This document shows, one piece after another, positions 19,177 to 29,128 of a DNA stretch of 64,000 nt; positions within the stretch are counted from its first letter, which is position 1; every line of letters starts with the position of its first letter. Origin of the DNA: a bacterium. GTDB taxonomy: Bacteria > Verrucomicrobiota > Kiritimatiellia > CAIKKV01 > CAITUY01. The translations under genes were made by a program, and so were the position numbers. The DNA is taken from NCBI GenBank assembly GCA_037143175.1, contig JBAWZF010000001.1, positions 1 through 64,000 on the forward strand, given 5' to 3'. The notes under the pieces are model-generated. The model had not been told where the DNA came from. It saw only the letters and a program-made list of their open reading frames with translations, and did no database searches.

Positions 19177-19565
19177 GCTATGTCGTCCTTGGTCTCGTTT
19201 TCCTCAAATACATCTCCGACACTTTTGAGGAACACCACGCCAAACTGGTCGCGGGTAAGGGCGAATACGCCGGTGCCAATCCCGAAGACCAGGACGAATA
19301 CAAAGCCGAAAACGTTTTTTGGGTTCCGCCTGCTGCGCGTTGGACCTATCTTCAGAATAGCGCTAAACAGTCCACTATCGGCAAAATCGTGGATGATGCC
19401 ATGGTTGCCATTGAACGTGACAATCTCCGCCTTAAAGGCGTCCTCCCCAAGGACTTTGCCCGTCCCGGACTTGATAAGCACCGTCTTGGTGAACTTATTG
19501 ATCTTATCGGCACCATCGGTCTTGGCGACAAAGAGAACCGTGCCAAGGACATACTTGGGCGGGTC
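19177..19565 (+). pseudogene. hsdM: Type I restriction-modification methyltransferase fragment (HsdM)
   Basis: The plus strand reads [20 protein letters not shown], then [14 protein letters not shown], and [20 protein letters not shown] ending in GRVY. This is the N-terminal part of HsdM. The first ~40 residues and everything from the SAM-binding domain onwards are missing, and there is no usable start. At about 19565 the reading switches to antisense gmd sequence, so two unrelated gene scraps are joined tail to tail. No hsdS or hsdR sequence is nearby. Confidence 0.78.
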
Positions 19566-19566
19566 T

Positions 19567-20031
19567 ATTTGCGTCCACGTAGTCACCGGCATATCCCCAG
19601 TCGCGTTGTGCTTCCAGATTCCCAAGAAAGAGACTGTTTTGCAGGCCCACTTTGATGCGCGTGGCGGCTCGGGTGATTTTGCGGGTGACAAAGATTTCCC
19701 CGCGCCGGGGTGATTCGTGATTGAACAGAATGCCATTGCTGTCATGCAATTTATAAGCATCCCGGTAATTCACTGTTAACCAATAGGCATAAGCTTTAGC
19801 ACAAGCACAAACCAATTGCACCATTTGAACCGGATCGGCCAAATTGCCGTAATGCAGCGACAGGCGTGATTCGGCAATGTGTGGATCGCAGTAGAGATGA
19901 TCAATGCGTCCCGTGTGGAAAGAGGACGAACGCCGGATGACTCCATGAACCTTGTAGCCTTTGGCTAGAAGCAATTCCGCCAGATAAGATCCATCCTGCC
20001 CCGTGATTCCAGTTATGAGTGCTCGTTTCAT
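19567..20031 (-). pseudogene. gmd: GDP-mannose 4,6-dehydratase, deleted remnant
   Basis: The ATG at 20029-20031 starts [20 protein letters not shown], the NADP-binding end of Gmd. After [17 protein letters not shown] the reading jumps in frame to [14 protein letters not shown], skipping about 75 residues with the Ser/Thr and start of the catalytic region, and then continues [20 protein letters not shown] to [12 protein letters not shown]. There it is cut off at the hsdM scrap; the C-terminal half is absent. The preserved YAYW/K region shows the origin, but the protein cannot fold as Gmd. It once supplied GDP-fucose or related sugars. Confidence 0.85.
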
Positions 20032-20171
20032 GGTGATTAATATAACAGGAGGTAAGTGTGTTGTATGGCGCCTGCCGGTCGTGAGCAGCATTAACTAAAA
20101 AGCCGTTTACATTTCGCCTCTTTCCAGCTTAAGGTGTCGCCTGCGCAACAATGCTTTAAGCGGGAGACTTC

Positions 20172-21683
20172 ATGAAGGCACTTGGGTTCGATAACGAGAA
20201 GTATCTGGAAGAACAGTCGAAGGCCATCATTGAGCGGGCCGCACAGTTCGGCAACAAACTCTACCTCGAGTTCGGCGGCAAACTCCTGTTTGATATGCAC
20301 GCGGCCCGGATCCTGCCGGGCTTTGACCCGAACGTAAAGATGCGCCTTCTTCAAAAGCTCCGGGACAAAGTTGACATCATCATCTGCATCCACGCCGGGG
20401 ATATCGAGCGTAAGAAAATGCGTGCGGATTTTGGTATCACCTATGACGTCGACATTCTCAAACTTATCGACGATTTGCGTGAGTGGAAACTGGACGTGGC
20501 CGGGGTTGTGATTACCCGCTTCGATAACCAGCCTGCGACGACGCAATTCATTACCCGACTCGAGCGGCGTGGCATCAAGGTGTATACGCATCACGCGATC
20601 AAGGGCTATCCGACGGATATCGACGGGATCGTCAGCGACCGGGGGTATGGCTCCAATGCGTATATCGAGACGACCAAGCCGATCGTCGTGGTCACCGCTC
20701 CCGGACCCGGGAGTGGCAAGCTGGCCACTTGTCTGAACCAACTGTATCATGAGCATAAGCACGGCATCTCCTGCGGCTATGCAAAATTCGAGACATTCCC
20801 CATCTGGAGCCTCCCGCTCAGGCATCCGGTCAACATTGCCTACGAGGCGGCCACGGTGGATCTGGCCGATTTCAACATGGTGGATCCGTTCCATTTGGAG
20901 GCCTATAATCAGGTAAGCATCAATTACAATCGGGACGTGGAGGCTTTTCCGCTGCTGAAGCGGATCCTCGAGAAGATTTCGGAGGTGGGGGCCGGTTACC
21001 GCTCACCAACGGACATGGGTGTCAACCGGGCTGGCTTTGCGATTTCTGATGACGTAGTGGTCAGGGAAGCCTCCCTTCAGGAAATTATCCGCCGGTATTT
21101 CCGGTGCCACTGCGAGTTCGCCATGGGGGTGGCCGACAAAGAGTCCCTTGCCATTATTGAGAAGATTATGCGGGAGTCGGATCTGGTTCCCGAACGGCGG
21201 ACAACGGTTCTTCCGGCGCGTGAGGCGGCTTGGGATGCCGAACAGAAGGGTAAGGGGAACAAGGGTGTTTACTGCGGTGCGGCACTGGAACTTGAGGATG
21301 GCACAATCGTCACGGGCAAGAATTCACCGTTGATGCATGCCTCCTCGAGCGTTGTGCTTAACGCGGTGAAAAAACTCGCCGGGGTACCTGATCCGATCCA
21401 CCTCATTTCCGAGAACGTCATCGAGTCGATCAGTCGGATGAAGCATGAGGTCCTGGGTTCCCGGACGGTGAGCCTCAGCCTCGACGAAACCCTGATTGCC
21501 CTGGCTATCAGTGCCACCCATAATCCGACCGCCCTGGCGGTTCTGCAGCAACTCTGCCATTTGAGAGGCTGCGAGATGCATCTGACTCATATGCCGGCCG
21601 CTGGTGATGAGAAGGGACTTCGGCAGTTGGGTGTGAATCTCACCAGTGAGCCGAATTTTTCGGGTAAGGAACTTTTTACGTAA
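20172..21683 (+). CDS. UPF0371 / DUF1846 family protein
   Basis: 503 residues, the full family length. The start is fixed by GCGGGAG 5-7 bases before the ATG. It opens [20 protein letters not shown] and carries [20 protein letters not shown]. Near residue 175-185 it has a P-loop-like [12 protein letters not shown]. The biochemical role is unknown to me. It is followed by the second carB after 25 bases, reading the same way, so the two are probably one transcript. The family is best known from Firmicutes, which raises the possibility of transfer; this is a guess from memory of its distribution. Confidence 0.88.
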   Translation: MKALGFDNEKYLEEQSKAIIERAAQFGNKLYLEFGGKLLFDMHAARILPGFDPNVKMRLLQKLRDKVDIIICIHAGDIERKKMRADFGITYDVDILKLIDDLREWKLDVAGVVITRFDNQPATTQFITRLERRGIKVYTHHAIKGYPTDIDGIVSDRGYGSNAYIETTKPIVVVTAPGPGSGKLATCLNQLYHEHKHGISCGYAKFETFPIWSLPLRHPVNIAYEAATVDLADFNMVDPFHLEAYNQVSINYNRDVEAFPLLKRILEKISEVGAGYRSPTDMGVNRAGFAISDDVVVREASLQEIIRRYFRCHCEFAMGVADKESLAIIEKIMRESDLVPERRTTVLPAREAAWDAEQKGKGNKGVYCGAALELEDGTIVTGKNSPLMHASSSVVLNAVKKLAGVPDPIHLISENVIESISRMKHEVLGSRTVSLSLDETLIALAISATHNPTALAVLQQLCHLRGCEMHLTHMPAAGDEKGLRQLGVNLTSEPNFSGKELFT

Positions 21684-21708
21684 AACCAGTGACGAAAGGA
21701 TGACGTTC

Positions 21709-24700
21709 ATGAAGAAGTTGGCAGGAATCAACAAGGTATTGATCATCGGTTCGGGTCCCATCGTGATCGGGCAGGCTTGTGAGTTTGACTATTCTGGAAC
21801 CCAGGCCTGCAAGGCCCTGCGTGCCCTCGGCTACAAAATCGTGCTGGTGAATTCGAACCCGGCCACGATTATGACTGACCCAGGGATGGCCGATGCGACC
21901 TATATCGAGCCGCTGAACATTGAGGCCCTGGAGAAGATCATTGCCAAGGAACGGCCGGATGCGCTCCTGCCGAATCTTGGCGGTCAGACCGGCCTCAATC
22001 TGTCTTCCGATCTCGCCAAGGCGGGTGTGCTCGACAAGTACAACGTGCAGGTTATCGGCGTAAAGCTTGATGCCATCGAACGGGGTGAGGATCGGATTGC
22101 CTTCAAAAACGCCATGAATGAGCTCGGAATCGATATGCCGAAGAGCGAAGCGGTCTACAAAGTTGAGGATGCGGAACGGGCGGCCGTTGGCTTGGGCTAT
22201 CCCGTCGTGATCCGGCCCGCCTACACGATGGGGGGAACGGGCGGCGGCTTGGTTTATAACGTGGACGAACTGAGAACCGTCGCGGCCCGGGGGATCTCTG
22301 CCAGTCCTGTCGGGCAGATCCTGGTCGAGGAATCCGTCCTGGGCTGGGAGGAACTCGAGTTGGAGGTGGTTCGGGATGCGGACAACAAGCTCATTACCGT
22401 CTGTTTCATCGAGAACATCGACGCCATGGGGGTCCATACGGGCGACTCTTATTGTGCGGCTCCGATGCTGACGATCGACACGAAGGTGCAGAAGAGGTTG
22501 CAGGAATACTCGTATAAGATTGTGGAGTCGATTGGGGTCATCGGGGGTACAAATGTGCAATTCGCACACAACCCGAAAACCGGGCGTATCGTTGTCATTG
22601 AGATCAACCCCCGAACCTCTCGGTCATCCGCACTCGCATCGAAGGCGACGGGGTTCCCTATCGCGCTGGTATCTGCAAAACTGGCGGGCGGTATGACTAT
22701 GAGCGAAATGTCTTACTGGCGGGATGGTACGTTGGATCGCTATACGCCGTCCGGTGATTACGTGGTCATCAAGTTCTGCCGCTGGGCGTTCGAGAAGTTC
22801 AAAGGGGTGCAGGATAAGCTTGGCACCCAGATGCGCGCCGTGGGCGAAGTGATGAGCATCGGGAAGAATTATAAAGAATCTTTCCAAAAGGCGATCCGGT
22901 CGCTCGAGAACGGCCGGCACGGTCTTGGTTTTGCCAAGGACTTCAATCGGTTGTCGCTGGACGAACTGATGGCGCGTCTGAATGAGGCCACGAGTGAACG
23001 GCAGTTCCTCATGTATGAGGCGCTCAGGAAGGGGGCCGATACACAGGATCTGTTCCGCCGTACCCACATCAAGCCGTATTTCATCGAGCAGATGCGGGAA
23101 CTCGTAAAGCTGGAGGAGGAGGTTCTGGCATTCAAAGGCAAGGCTCTGCCCGACACTCTGCTCATGCGGGCGAAAAAGGACGGTTTTGCGGATAAGTATC
23201 TGGCCCAAATCCTAGGCGTCCCTGAAAAGGCGATCCGTGAGCAGCGAACGAAGGCCGGGATTGTGGAAGGCTGGCACGAGGTGAAGGTCAGTGGCGTGGA
23301 GAAAGCCGGTTACTACTACTCGACCTACAATGCGCCGGACGCTTCCACGGCTACCACCAATCCGAAGAAAGTCATGATTCTGGGTGGTGGCCCGAACCGG
23401 ATCGGGCAGGGAATTGAGTTTGACTACTGCTGTGTTCATGCCGCTTTTGCGTTGCGCGATATGGGCTACGAAAGCGTCATGGTCAACTGCAACCCGGAGA
23501 CCGTCTCCACCGACTACGACACTTCGAACAAACTTTACTTCGAGCCGGTCACGGTCGAGGATGTCCTCCAGATCTACAACAAGGAAAAACCGGTTGGTGT
23601 GATCTGTCAGTTTGGCGGGCAGACGCCGCTTAACTTGGCGAAGGACATCGAGGCCGCGGGAGTGAAGATTCTGGGAACGACCACTGGGACCATTGATTTG
23701 GCGGAGGATCGGGATCTGTTCAGGAAGCTCATGGACAAGATGGGAATTCCAATGGCCGAAAGCGGCATGGCGGTGACGATCGAACAGGCCTTTGAGATCG
23801 CTGCGCGGATCGGGTATCCGCTTATGGTGCGTCCATCGTTTGTGCTGGGTGGGCGGGGCATGGAGATCGTCTACGACGAGGCGATGTTGACGAATTACTT
23901 CGCGGCGGCAGTGGGGGTGACCCCGGATCGCCCGATCCTGATCGATAAATACCTCGACAACGCGCTGGAGGCGGAGGCGGATGCCATCGCCGATGGTACG
24001 GATGCCTATGTGCCTGCCGTGATGGAGCATATCGAGGAAGCCGGTATTCACTCGGGGGATTCCGCCTGCGTGATTCCGCCAAGAACGATTCCGCAGAAAC
24101 ATATCGACACCATCAAGGAGTACACGCGCGAGATCGCAAAGACCATGAAGGTCGTTGGCCTCATGAATGTACAGTTTGCCATTTACAGGGACACGGTTTA
24201 TGTGCTGGAAGCCAACCCGCGCGCCTCTCGCACCGTTCCGATCGTCTCCAAGGTGTGTGGCATGTCGATGGCACGGATTGCCACAGAAATCATGTTGGGC
24301 CGGAATTTGAAAGACTTCGATCTCAAGGATCGCTTCATCCCGCATTGCGGCGTGAAGGAATCGGTCTTCCCGTTCTCCATGTTCCCCGAGGTGGATCCAG
24401 TGTTGGGTCCTGAGATGCGTTCGACTGGCGAGGTGCTGGGAATGGCGGACTCCTTTGGTATGGCGTTCTATAAGGCGCAGGATGCGGCTAAGGCAACGCT
24501 GCCCACTTCGGGATCCGTGCTGTTGACGGTCTGCGTAAAGGATCGAAATCCGGCTTTGGTTGCCGCCGCCAGGAAGTTTGCCCAAATGGGGTTCAGCCTT
24601 CTGGCGACAAAAGGGACGCAGGCGTTTCTAGCGGAGAACGGGGTGAAATCAGAACTGGTGCTGAAGGTGCATGAAGGACGGCCCAGCATTGCGGATATGG

Positions 24701-24915
24701 TCACGAACCGCGCCATCCAACTGGTGATCAACACGCCTGCCGGGAAGTTAAGCGCGGTCGACGATTCGTATATCCGCAAAGCGGCCATCAGGCTCAAAAT
24801 TCCCTATATCACGACCGTTGCGGCCGCGGTGGCGGCGGCGGAGGGCATTGCGGCCCGACTTAAGGGCGACTACCAGGTGCGGTCACTGCAGAGTTACCAC
24901 GCCGACATCAAGTAG
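21709..24915 (+). CDS. carB: Carbamoyl-phosphate synthase large subunit (second copy)
   Basis: 1068 residues from the ATG at 21709, which has AAAGGA 9 bases upstream. Like the copy at 15827 it has two ATP-grasp halves ([40 protein letters not shown] near residue 550), [12 protein letters not shown] and [11 protein letters not shown], and a terminal allosteric domain (VLLTVCVKDRNPALVAAARK). Nothing obvious is missing, so both copies appear functional. The sequences diverge well beyond what a recent duplication would give. One may serve arginine and the other pyrimidines, or this one may have arrived with the UPF0371 gene. No carA accompanies either. Confidence 0.94.
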   Translation: MKKLAGINKVLIIGSGPIVIGQACEFDYSGTQACKALRALGYKIVLVNSNPATIMTDPGMADATYIEPLNIEALEKIIAKERPDALLPNLGGQTGLNLSSDLAKAGVLDKYNVQVIGVKLDAIERGEDRIAFKNAMNELGIDMPKSEAVYKVEDAERAAVGLGYPVVIRPAYTMGGTGGGLVYNVDELRTVAARGISASPVGQILVEESVLGWEELELEVVRDADNKLITVCFIENIDAMGVHTGDSYCAAPMLTIDTKVQKRLQEYSYKIVESIGVIGGTNVQFAHNPKTGRIVVIEINPRTSRSSALASKATGFPIALVSAKLAGGMTMSEMSYWRDGTLDRYTPSGDYVVIKFCRWAFEKFKGVQDKLGTQMRAVGEVMSIGKNYKESFQKAIRSLENGRHGLGFAKDFNRLSLDELMARLNEATSERQFLMYEALRKGADTQDLFRRTHIKPYFIEQMRELVKLEEEVLAFKGKALPDTLLMRAKKDGFADKYLAQILGVPEKAIREQRTKAGIVEGWHEVKVSGVEKAGYYYSTYNAPDASTATTNPKKVMILGGGPNRIGQGIEFDYCCVHAAFALRDMGYESVMVNCNPETVSTDYDTSNKLYFEPVTVEDVLQIYNKEKPVGVICQFGGQTPLNLAKDIEAAGVKILGTTTGTIDLAEDRDLFRKLMDKMGIPMAESGMAVTIEQAFEIAARIGYPLMVRPSFVLGGRGMEIVYDEAMLTNYFAAAVGVTPDRPILIDKYLDNALEAEADAIADGTDAYVPAVMEHIEEAGIHSGDSACVIPPRTIPQKHIDTIKEYTREIAKTMKVVGLMNVQFAIYRDTVYVLEANPRASRTVPIVSKVCGMSMARIATEIMLGRNLKDFDLKDRFIPHCGVKESVFPFSMFPEVDPVLGPEMRSTGEVLGMADSFGMAFYKAQDAAKATLPTSGSVLLTVCVKDRNPALVAAARKFAQMGFSLLATKGTQAFLAENGVKSELVLKVHEGRPSIADMVTNRAIQLVINTPAGKLSAVDDSYIRKAAIRLKIPYITTVAAAVAAAEGIAARLKGDYQVRSLQSYHADIK

Positions 24916-25045
24916 CGGAACAGTCGTGGCATTGATCCGTTGGCAGGCGCGTCGTGTGCCGACGAATTGTTGTGAATTCTGTATTCTTGATTTTTCACCT
25001 TCCTCCCTTGACGGGGTGGGGGCTCGGCCTGTTTAATGGCCGCCT

Positions 25046-26647
25046 ATGACTGATCGCCGAAAAGCTGCTGGAATTGTTGGTCTTGCCGTGATGGGGTCCC
25101 GTATTTTGGGGCTCGTCCGGGAGGTCGTGATTGCCGGAATGTTCAATGCAGGAAAGTGTCTGGACTCCTTTCTTGCTGCCTTCCAGATTCCCAATTTGCT
25201 GCGTGATTTGTTCGCAGAGGGAGCTTTATCCACGGCCTTCACCACGGTATTTACCAAGACGCTTCATAAGGAGGGGGAACAGCCTGCCTGGCATCTGGCC
25301 AGTTTGCTTTTCAGTGCCTTGATCGTGCTCATGGGTGTGATTTGTATTGTTGGCATTATCGCCAGTCCGCTATTGGTGCAGATCACGAACTTCGGTTTTC
25401 ATCAGGTGCCGGGTAAGTTTGAGCTGACCATCAGGCTGACGCGGATTCTGTTTCCCTTTATCATGTTGGTGTCACTGGCGTCAGTGGTGATGGGTATTCT
25501 GAATGCCCGGTTTATTTTCGGGCTTCCCGCCTCCGCCTCGACGGTATTCAACCTGGTATCGGTGATCAGTAGTGTCTTGCTTGCCTATGTGTTTGATCCG
25601 CAATCTGACTGGCGCCATCCGGTTTTTTCCGAACGGGCACTTTACGGGGTGACGTTGGGCGTGATGTTGGGCGGTTTGGCTCAGTTGGGCATGCAGTTGC
25701 CATCATTATACAAACTGGGTTTCCGCTTCAAATGGGAGTTGAATTGGCGTGACCCGCGTTTAAGACAGGTCTGGGCACTGGCCTGGCCCAGCATGATCGC
25801 GGGGGCAGCAGTACAGGTGAATGTATTGGTCAACGGCATGTTTGCCTCGGAAATTGATGGGGCAAGGTCCTGGCTTAACTGTGCGTTTCGCATGATGCAG
25901 TTTCCTATCGGGATCTTTGGTGTGGCGATTGCCACGGTGACCCTGCCAGCGGTGGCCAGGTTGCATGCCAAAGGGGCAATGGCGGAGGCGGGAAAAACGA
26001 TCGAAGAAGCACTCCGGCTGGCTCTTTTTTTAACCCTGCCGGCGGCGGTAGGACTTGCCGTACTGGCGCCGGAAATCATTCAGGTGATCTATCAACATGG
26101 CCACTTTTCCGCAGCGTCGACAGCGTCGACAGCGTCGGCTTTGCGGGCCTATGCGATCGGTTTGGCCGCCTATGCCGCCATCAAGGTGTTGACCCCTTGT
26201 TTCTATGCGTTGGATCGGCGTCGGATTCCCTTGAATGTCAGTTTGGTGGGGATTGGCCTGTGTATCGTTTTGAATTATATCCTGGTTAAGGTTTTACACT
26301 TAGGACATGTTGGGCTGGCCGCAACGACGGGCTGTATCGCGATCCTGAATTTTGCGCAATTGGCGCTTTATCTGAGGCGTGATGTTCATTTCGGCACGGT
26401 TCGTGCCTGGTTTCGGTTTGGGTTATTGGTGGGCGGTTCTGCCGGGGTGTGCGGGCTGACGGCCTGGCTTCTCAAACATTGGTTTGGCGGGTTTGACCAA
26501 AGTTTCACCCGCATGGTGCTGGCCCTGTGTATTGAGATCGGGGTAGCCGGTTTGGTATACTTTGTTCTAACGCACGTCTGCCGCATTAACGAAACCCATT
26601 ATATCGTGGGATTGTTACGACGGAAGCTGCGGGCAAGAGCGGATTGA
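25046..26647 (+). CDS. murJ: Lipid II flippase MurJ
   Basis: 533 residues, a polytopic inner-membrane protein of the MviN/MOP superfamily that flips lipid II for peptidoglycan synthesis. The N-terminus (SRILGLVREVVIAGMFNAGK, then DSFLAAFQIPNLLRDLFAEG and ALSTAFTTVF) is diagnostic, with the Arg and Asp residues lining the cavity. About 14 hydrophobic segments can be counted. At 26112-26138 a 9-base unit is repeated three times, giving STASTASA in an external loop, probably a slippage product. It starts the murJ-rlmN-rsmB group. Confidence 0.94.
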   Translation: MTDRRKAAGIVGLAVMGSRILGLVREVVIAGMFNAGKCLDSFLAAFQIPNLLRDLFAEGALSTAFTTVFTKTLHKEGEQPAWHLASLLFSALIVLMGVICIVGIIASPLLVQITNFGFHQVPGKFELTIRLTRILFPFIMLVSLASVVMGILNARFIFGLPASASTVFNLVSVISSVLLAYVFDPQSDWRHPVFSERALYGVTLGVMLGGLAQLGMQLPSLYKLGFRFKWELNWRDPRLRQVWALAWPSMIAGAAVQVNVLVNGMFASEIDGARSWLNCAFRMMQFPIGIFGVAIATVTLPAVARLHAKGAMAEAGKTIEEALRLALFLTLPAAVGLAVLAPEIIQVIYQHGHFSAASTASTASALRAYAIGLAAYAAIKVLTPCFYALDRRRIPLNVSLVGIGLCIVLNYILVKVLHLGHVGLAATTGCIAILNFAQLALYLRRDVHFGTVRAWFRFGLLVGGSAGVCGLTAWLLKHWFGGFDQSFTRMVLALCIEIGVAGLVYFVLTHVCRINETHYIVGLLRRKLRARAD

Positions 26648-26711
26648 GGCTGAGGGGAAAAGAATTTGGACAGAAGCTCACGACGACCACGAAGGTTGGG
26701 ATACTTGAAAC

Positions 26712-27761
26712 ATGAATGATAGTATAAAATTCAAACCGTTGATCCATGGGCTCCTTCGGGATGAGCTTACGGCGGCGTGTAAAGAGCTGGGGCAGCCGGC
26801 CTATCGTGCAGGACAGGTCTGGGACTGGCTTTATCGTCAGCATGTGAAGACGTGGGAAGAGATGAAAAATGTGCCGACTGTGCTTCGTGACGCGCTGGCT
26901 GAGCGGTATGAATTGCTGTCGGTAAAGCCTATTCAACAGGACGGTGAGCATACCGGGACACGCAAGATTCTGGTTGGCCTCCGTGATGGTGAATGTGTCG
27001 AGGAAGTCTTAATCCCCGCCCGGGAGCGGCGTACGGTATGTGTGTCCAGTCAGGTGGGGTGTAAATTTGCCTGCGCATTCTGTGCGAGCGGAAAAGGCGG
27101 CTGGATTCGTAATCTTGAAGCGGGTGAGATTGTAGAGGAGTTGATGCTGGCCTGGGAAGAATATGGGGACCGGCCCACCAATATTGTTTTTATGGGAATG
27201 GGTGAACCATTTGATAACTACGACGCCGTAATCAAGGCCATTCGGATTATCAATGATGGCAAAGGGCTGAATATCGGTATCCGGCACATTACCGTCAGTA
27301 CCAGCGGCGTGGTCCCGGGAATCAAGCGCTTGAGCGGCGAGGGGTTACAGATCGAGCTCTCCGTGTCCCTGCATGCCCCCAATAATGAACTGCGTAACCG
27401 CCTGATGCCGGTGAACAAACGTTACCCAATTGAGGAGTTGATCGAGGCCTGTGCCCGGCATACCGAGGCGACGGGGCGGATTGTAACTTTTGAATATACG
27501 TTGATCCGCGGGGTCAACGACACCCACGCGCATGCCGTCGAGTTGGCCAAACTCCTAAAAACTCTTCCGAGCCGCGTGAATCTGATCCCCTTAAGTCCAG
27601 TTGACGGGTACGAAGGTTTACCGCCACTAGACGGAACCTCCGAGATCTTTAAGGAGCAATTGGCGAAGGTGGGCGTCAATGCGACCTATCGGGTCTCCAA
27701 AGGCGGGGCCATTGATGCGGCCTGCGGGCAGTTAAGATTGAGAAGTTTGAAGAAGGAATAA
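26712..27761 (+). CDS. rlmN: 23S rRNA/tRNA adenine C2-methyltransferase RlmN
   Basis: 349 residues. A radical-SAM enzyme that methylates A2503 of 23S rRNA (and A37 of some tRNAs). The cluster motif is C117-KFA-C121-AF-C124; the two mechanistic cysteines are C110 (RTVCVSSQ) and C338 (DAACGQLR). The N-terminal domain with YRAGQVWDWLYRQHV binds RNA. All catalytic residues are present and the length is normal. It lies between murJ and the rsmB-type gene, reading the same way, 4 bases before the next start. Confidence 0.96.
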   Translation: MNDSIKFKPLIHGLLRDELTAACKELGQPAYRAGQVWDWLYRQHVKTWEEMKNVPTVLRDALAERYELLSVKPIQQDGEHTGTRKILVGLRDGECVEEVLIPARERRTVCVSSQVGCKFACAFCASGKGGWIRNLEAGEIVEELMLAWEEYGDRPTNIVFMGMGEPFDNYDAVIKAIRIINDGKGLNIGIRHITVSTSGVVPGIKRLSGEGLQIELSVSLHAPNNELRNRLMPVNKRYPIEELIEACARHTEATGRIVTFEYTLIRGVNDTHAHAVELAKLLKTLPSRVNLIPLSPVDGYEGLPPLDGTSEIFKEQLAKVGVNATYRVSKGGAIDAACGQLRLRSLKKE

Positions 27762-27765
27762 TAAA

Positions 27766-29058
27766 ATGAAGATGGCGTTGCAAAATAACTCCCGTGCGGT
27801 GGCAGCGGATATGATTGCCCGATGGATGGAGACCGGGGATTTCCCGGATCGGATGATGAATCGGGTGCGTGCAGATCGCGGCTTTGTGATGGAGGTTGTC
27901 TACGGCACCGTCAAGTGGAAGCGTGAGTTGGAATGGGTGTTGAAGCAGTGCATGAAGCAAATGCCGGCGATTCCACTGCGCGCTCATATGATGGTCGGCC
28001 TGTATCAGATTTTGCACATGGATTCAGTGGAGTCTTATGCGGCAGTCAACGAGACGGTCGCCGCTGTGAAAGCCGTGTCATCCCAGACGGAAGCCAATTT
28101 CACCAATGCGGTATTGAGGCGTGTTTTGCGTGAAAAGGCTGAAGTGATAACGGCTTTAAACCAACAGCCCTCCGGTATTCGCCTGTCCCATCCTGAGATC
28201 CTGGTCAAACGCTGGATTGCCACCTATGGGAATAGTCAGACAGATGCCTTGTGTAACTGGAATAATCAGCGTGCTGCGGTTATTCTCCGGATTAATACGA
28301 CGCGGATTCAGATGGCTGATTTCCGGGATCGCGTGATGACCGCGGGCATGAAAGTGGAGCCGCATCCCATGGATCCCTCACGGTTCTGTACCTTGGGGCG
28401 GGGCGTCAGTGTCGAAGACCTGCCGGGTTTTGAGGATGGCTGGTTTATGGTCCAGGATCCCTCCACGATTATGGCGGTGGAGATGCTGGCGCCTAAACCG
28501 CAGGAACGGATTCTGGATGCCTGTGCTGCACCGGGCGGGAAAACGGTGGCAATGGCCGAGGCGATGGGTGGGGGCGGGACGCTTACAGCCATGGATATTC
28601 ATGCCGACCGGATGGGTTACCTTCACGAAAATCTGACACGCATGGGGTTCAGTGGCGTGCGGGTCATTGAGGGAGATATGACGTCTTGCAAACCGGGCGG
28701 CGAGGGGGTGCCCGCACTGTCGGGCCTGGTTTTTGACGGGATTCTGCTGGACGTGCCTTGCATGAATACGGGGGTGTTGCAGCGGCGTGCTGATGCCCGC
28801 TGGCGTTTTGCCACAGATCGATTGGGCTCAGTCTGTGCAACTCAACGGGCGATTCTGGATGGGGCCGCCACCCGTTTACGTATTGGCGGACGCCTGGTTT
28901 ACAGCACGTGCAGTTTGGAGACTGAGGAAGACGAGGCGCTGGTTGCCGGGTGGGTAAAGGATAATCCGAACTTTGAACTGGTCCGTGAGAAAAAACTGTT
29001 TCCACCCACTGACGGGACAGATGGCGCGTATGCGGCGTTGCTGAAACGCATTTCCTGA
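27766..29058 (+). CDS. rsmB: RsmB/NOP-family 16S rRNA cytosine C5-methyltransferase
   Basis: 430 residues. The N-terminal NusB-like domain (about 5-140, YGTVKWKRELEWVLKQCMKQ) distinguishes RsmB from other RNA m5C methyltransferases. The SAM fold has ILDACAAPGGKTVAMAEAMG; catalytic cysteines are in LLDVPCMNTGVL and YSTCSLETEEDEAL. The PC loop reads MNTG instead of the more usual SGTG, a variation near the active site. It modifies C967 of 16S rRNA in E. coli. It ends 70 bases before the convergent oppF stop. Confidence 0.92.
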   Translation: MKMALQNNSRAVAADMIARWMETGDFPDRMMNRVRADRGFVMEVVYGTVKWKRELEWVLKQCMKQMPAIPLRAHMMVGLYQILHMDSVESYAAVNETVAAVKAVSSQTEANFTNAVLRRVLREKAEVITALNQQPSGIRLSHPEILVKRWIATYGNSQTDALCNWNNQRAAVILRINTTRIQMADFRDRVMTAGMKVEPHPMDPSRFCTLGRGVSVEDLPGFEDGWFMVQDPSTIMAVEMLAPKPQERILDACAAPGGKTVAMAEAMGGGGTLTAMDIHADRMGYLHENLTRMGFSGVRVIEGDMTSCKPGGEGVPALSGLVFDGILLDVPCMNTGVLQRRADARWRFATDRLGSVCATQRAILDGAATRLRIGGRLVYSTCSLETEEDEALVAGWVKDNPNFELVREKKLFPPTDGTDGAYAALLKRIS

Positions 29059-29128
29059 TTTTGTAATGTCCGCATAATGTCCCTTTTTTCGGATGAGTCC
29101 GCCTTAAAAATCAGGCAGGAGTGTAATA

